Assembly (NCBI RefSeq): GCF_041154455.1 | Contig: NZ_AP028664.1 | Span: forward strand, 3,411,001-3,475,000 | Length of the DNA stretch: 64,000 nucleotides | Direction: 5' to 3' | DNA from: Variovorax sp. V213 | GTDB taxonomy: Bacteria; Pseudomonadota; Gammaproteobacteria; Burkholderiales; Burkholderiaceae_C | In this document: positions 63,397 through 64,000 of the stretch, piece after piece | Position numbering within the stretch: position 1 is the stretch's first letter | Layout of the letters: each line of letters opens with the position of its first letter | Notes under the pieces: generated by a model | Told to the model about the DNA's origin: nothing | What the model saw: the letters and a program-made list of their open reading frames with translations, nothing else | Databases searched by the model: none | Program-made: the position numbers and the translations under genes

Positions 63397-64000
63397 TCCG
63401 GCTCTACGACTACGCGCTGTCGGGCAACTGCTTCAAGGTGCGGCAGATGCTCGCCTGGCTCGGCGTGGACTACCAGAGCGTGCCGGTCGACTTCCATCCC
63501 GGCCGCGAGCACAAGTCGGCCGCCTTCCTGGCGCAGGTCAACCCGCTCGGGCAGCTTCCGGTGATCGACGACGATGGTTTCGTGCTGCGCGACGCGCAGG
63601 CCATCCTCGTCTATCTCGCGAGCCAGCACGACACCCATGGCCACTGGTACCCGGGCGACCCGCAGTTGCGCGGCCAGATCGCGATGTGGTTCGCCACCGC
63701 CGACGAAATCACCCGCACCGCGTCGGCGGCGCGGCTGCACGATGTTTTCGGCTACGAGCATTTCGACATCGAGGCCTGCCGGCGCGGCGCGCATGTGGTC
63801 TTTCGCATGCTCGACGACCACCTGGCCGAGCGCGCGAGCGACAGGCTCCAGTGGCTGGCCGGGCCGCACGCCACCGTGGCCGACCTGGCCTGCTTCCCGT
63901 ACGTGGCGCTGGCCGGCGAAGGTGGAATATCCCTGGACGAATATCCGGCGTTGCGAAGCTGGGTCTGGGACTTTCGCCACCTGCCCGGGTTCATCGGAAT
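63393..64000 (+). CDS. Glutathione S-transferase-like protein, partial (3' end off the window)
   Basis: At least 202 residues, nearly a full GST. The thioredoxin-like domain has the cis-proline LGQLPVIDDDG and LRDAQAILVYLA segments, followed by a helical domain (GPHATVADLACFPYVALAGEGG). The N-terminus YDYALSGNCFKVRQMLAWLGV is that of a nu/theta-like GST. Its ATG overlaps the catalytic subunit's stop (ATGA). A coupled GST-like gene beside a cluster-less Rieske oxygenase matches NdmE, a structural GST-like subunit of the NdmCDE complex. The last residues lie outside the window. Confidence 0.88.
   Translation, partial: MIRLYDYALSGNCFKVRQMLAWLGVDYQSVPVDFHPGREHKSAAFLAQVNPLGQLPVIDDDGFVLRDAQAILVYLASQHDTHGHWYPGDPQLRGQIAMWFATADEITRTASAARLHDVFGYEHFDIEACRRGAHVVFRMLDDHLAERASDRLQWLAGPHATVADLACFPYVALAGEGGISLDEYPALRSWVWDFRHLPGFIG

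Overview
The window is GC-rich, densely packed chromosomal DNA from a betaproteobacterium. It is most likely a Comamonadaceae member of the Variovorax type. The evidence is the housekeeping genes (rpoD, psd, grpE-dnaK-dnaJ, aroQ), the number of orphan Bug/TctC-type binding proteins beside catabolic genes, and a dispersed repeat that I associate with that family. The genus is an inference and could not be checked by alignment. I saw no rRNA, tRNA, CRISPR array, IS element or prophage.

Layout. 1-3.4 kb: 3' part of rpoD with its terminator, a Bcr/CflA-type MFS exporter, and an HPP-CBS membrane protein. 3.4-8.5 kb: a LysR regulator divergent from an HMG-CoA-lyase-like gene, a CaiB/BaiF CoA-transferase and a Bug binding protein; then a DsbA-like CGWC protein. 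8.5-20 kb: a nine-gene minus-strand array encoding a VanA-like Rieske oxygenase, a GntR regulator, a VanB-like reductase, a LivKHMGF-type ABC importer and a tannase-family lipoprotein esterase. It is divergent from a MetE-like methyltransferase and a glutathione transferase (GST), and two GntR-type palindromes lie between them. This looks like uptake and oxidative demethylation of an aromatic acid or ester. 20-29 kb: a cardiolipin synthase, then a TetR gene divergent from a YbhG-F-S-R-like exporter with a NodT outer-membrane protein. 28.8-33.8 kb: a ROK-type kinase whose motifs are in circularly permuted order, an osmoprotectant-type binding protein fused to its permease, and a LysR/MFS pair.

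33.8-49.6 kb is a complete oxidative hexuronate/aldarate pathway around a FadR/GntR regulator. The minus-strand arm carries a Bug protein, KdgD, a small lipoprotein, glucarate dehydratase and alpha-ketoglutarate semialdehyde dehydrogenase. The plus-strand arm carries uronate dehydrogenase, an SMP-30 lactonase, a DctPQM TRAP transporter, galactarate dehydratase, an SDR, an exported beta-propeller lactonase and a Bug protein. Together they would import hexuronates or aldarates and convert them to alpha-ketoglutarate.

49.7-61.3 kb is mostly core: psd, an HxlR-like regulator with an odd Pro/Ser tail, an FKBP, and grpE-dnaK-dnaJ with a sigma-32 promoter. A 727-bp gene-free stretch of low GC follows, carrying a good sigma-54 promoter match, and then the stress operon prkA-yeaH-spoVR. 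After aroQ (minus strand), 61.8-64 kb holds the most unusual locus. Two tandem Rieske-oxygenase-like genes have complementary losses: one keeps the Rieske cluster but has lost the catalytic iron site, the other keeps the iron site but has lost the cluster. A GST-like gene that runs off the window is translationally coupled behind them. This resembles the NdmC/NdmE part of bacterial methylxanthine N-demethylation, but the substrate here is unknown.
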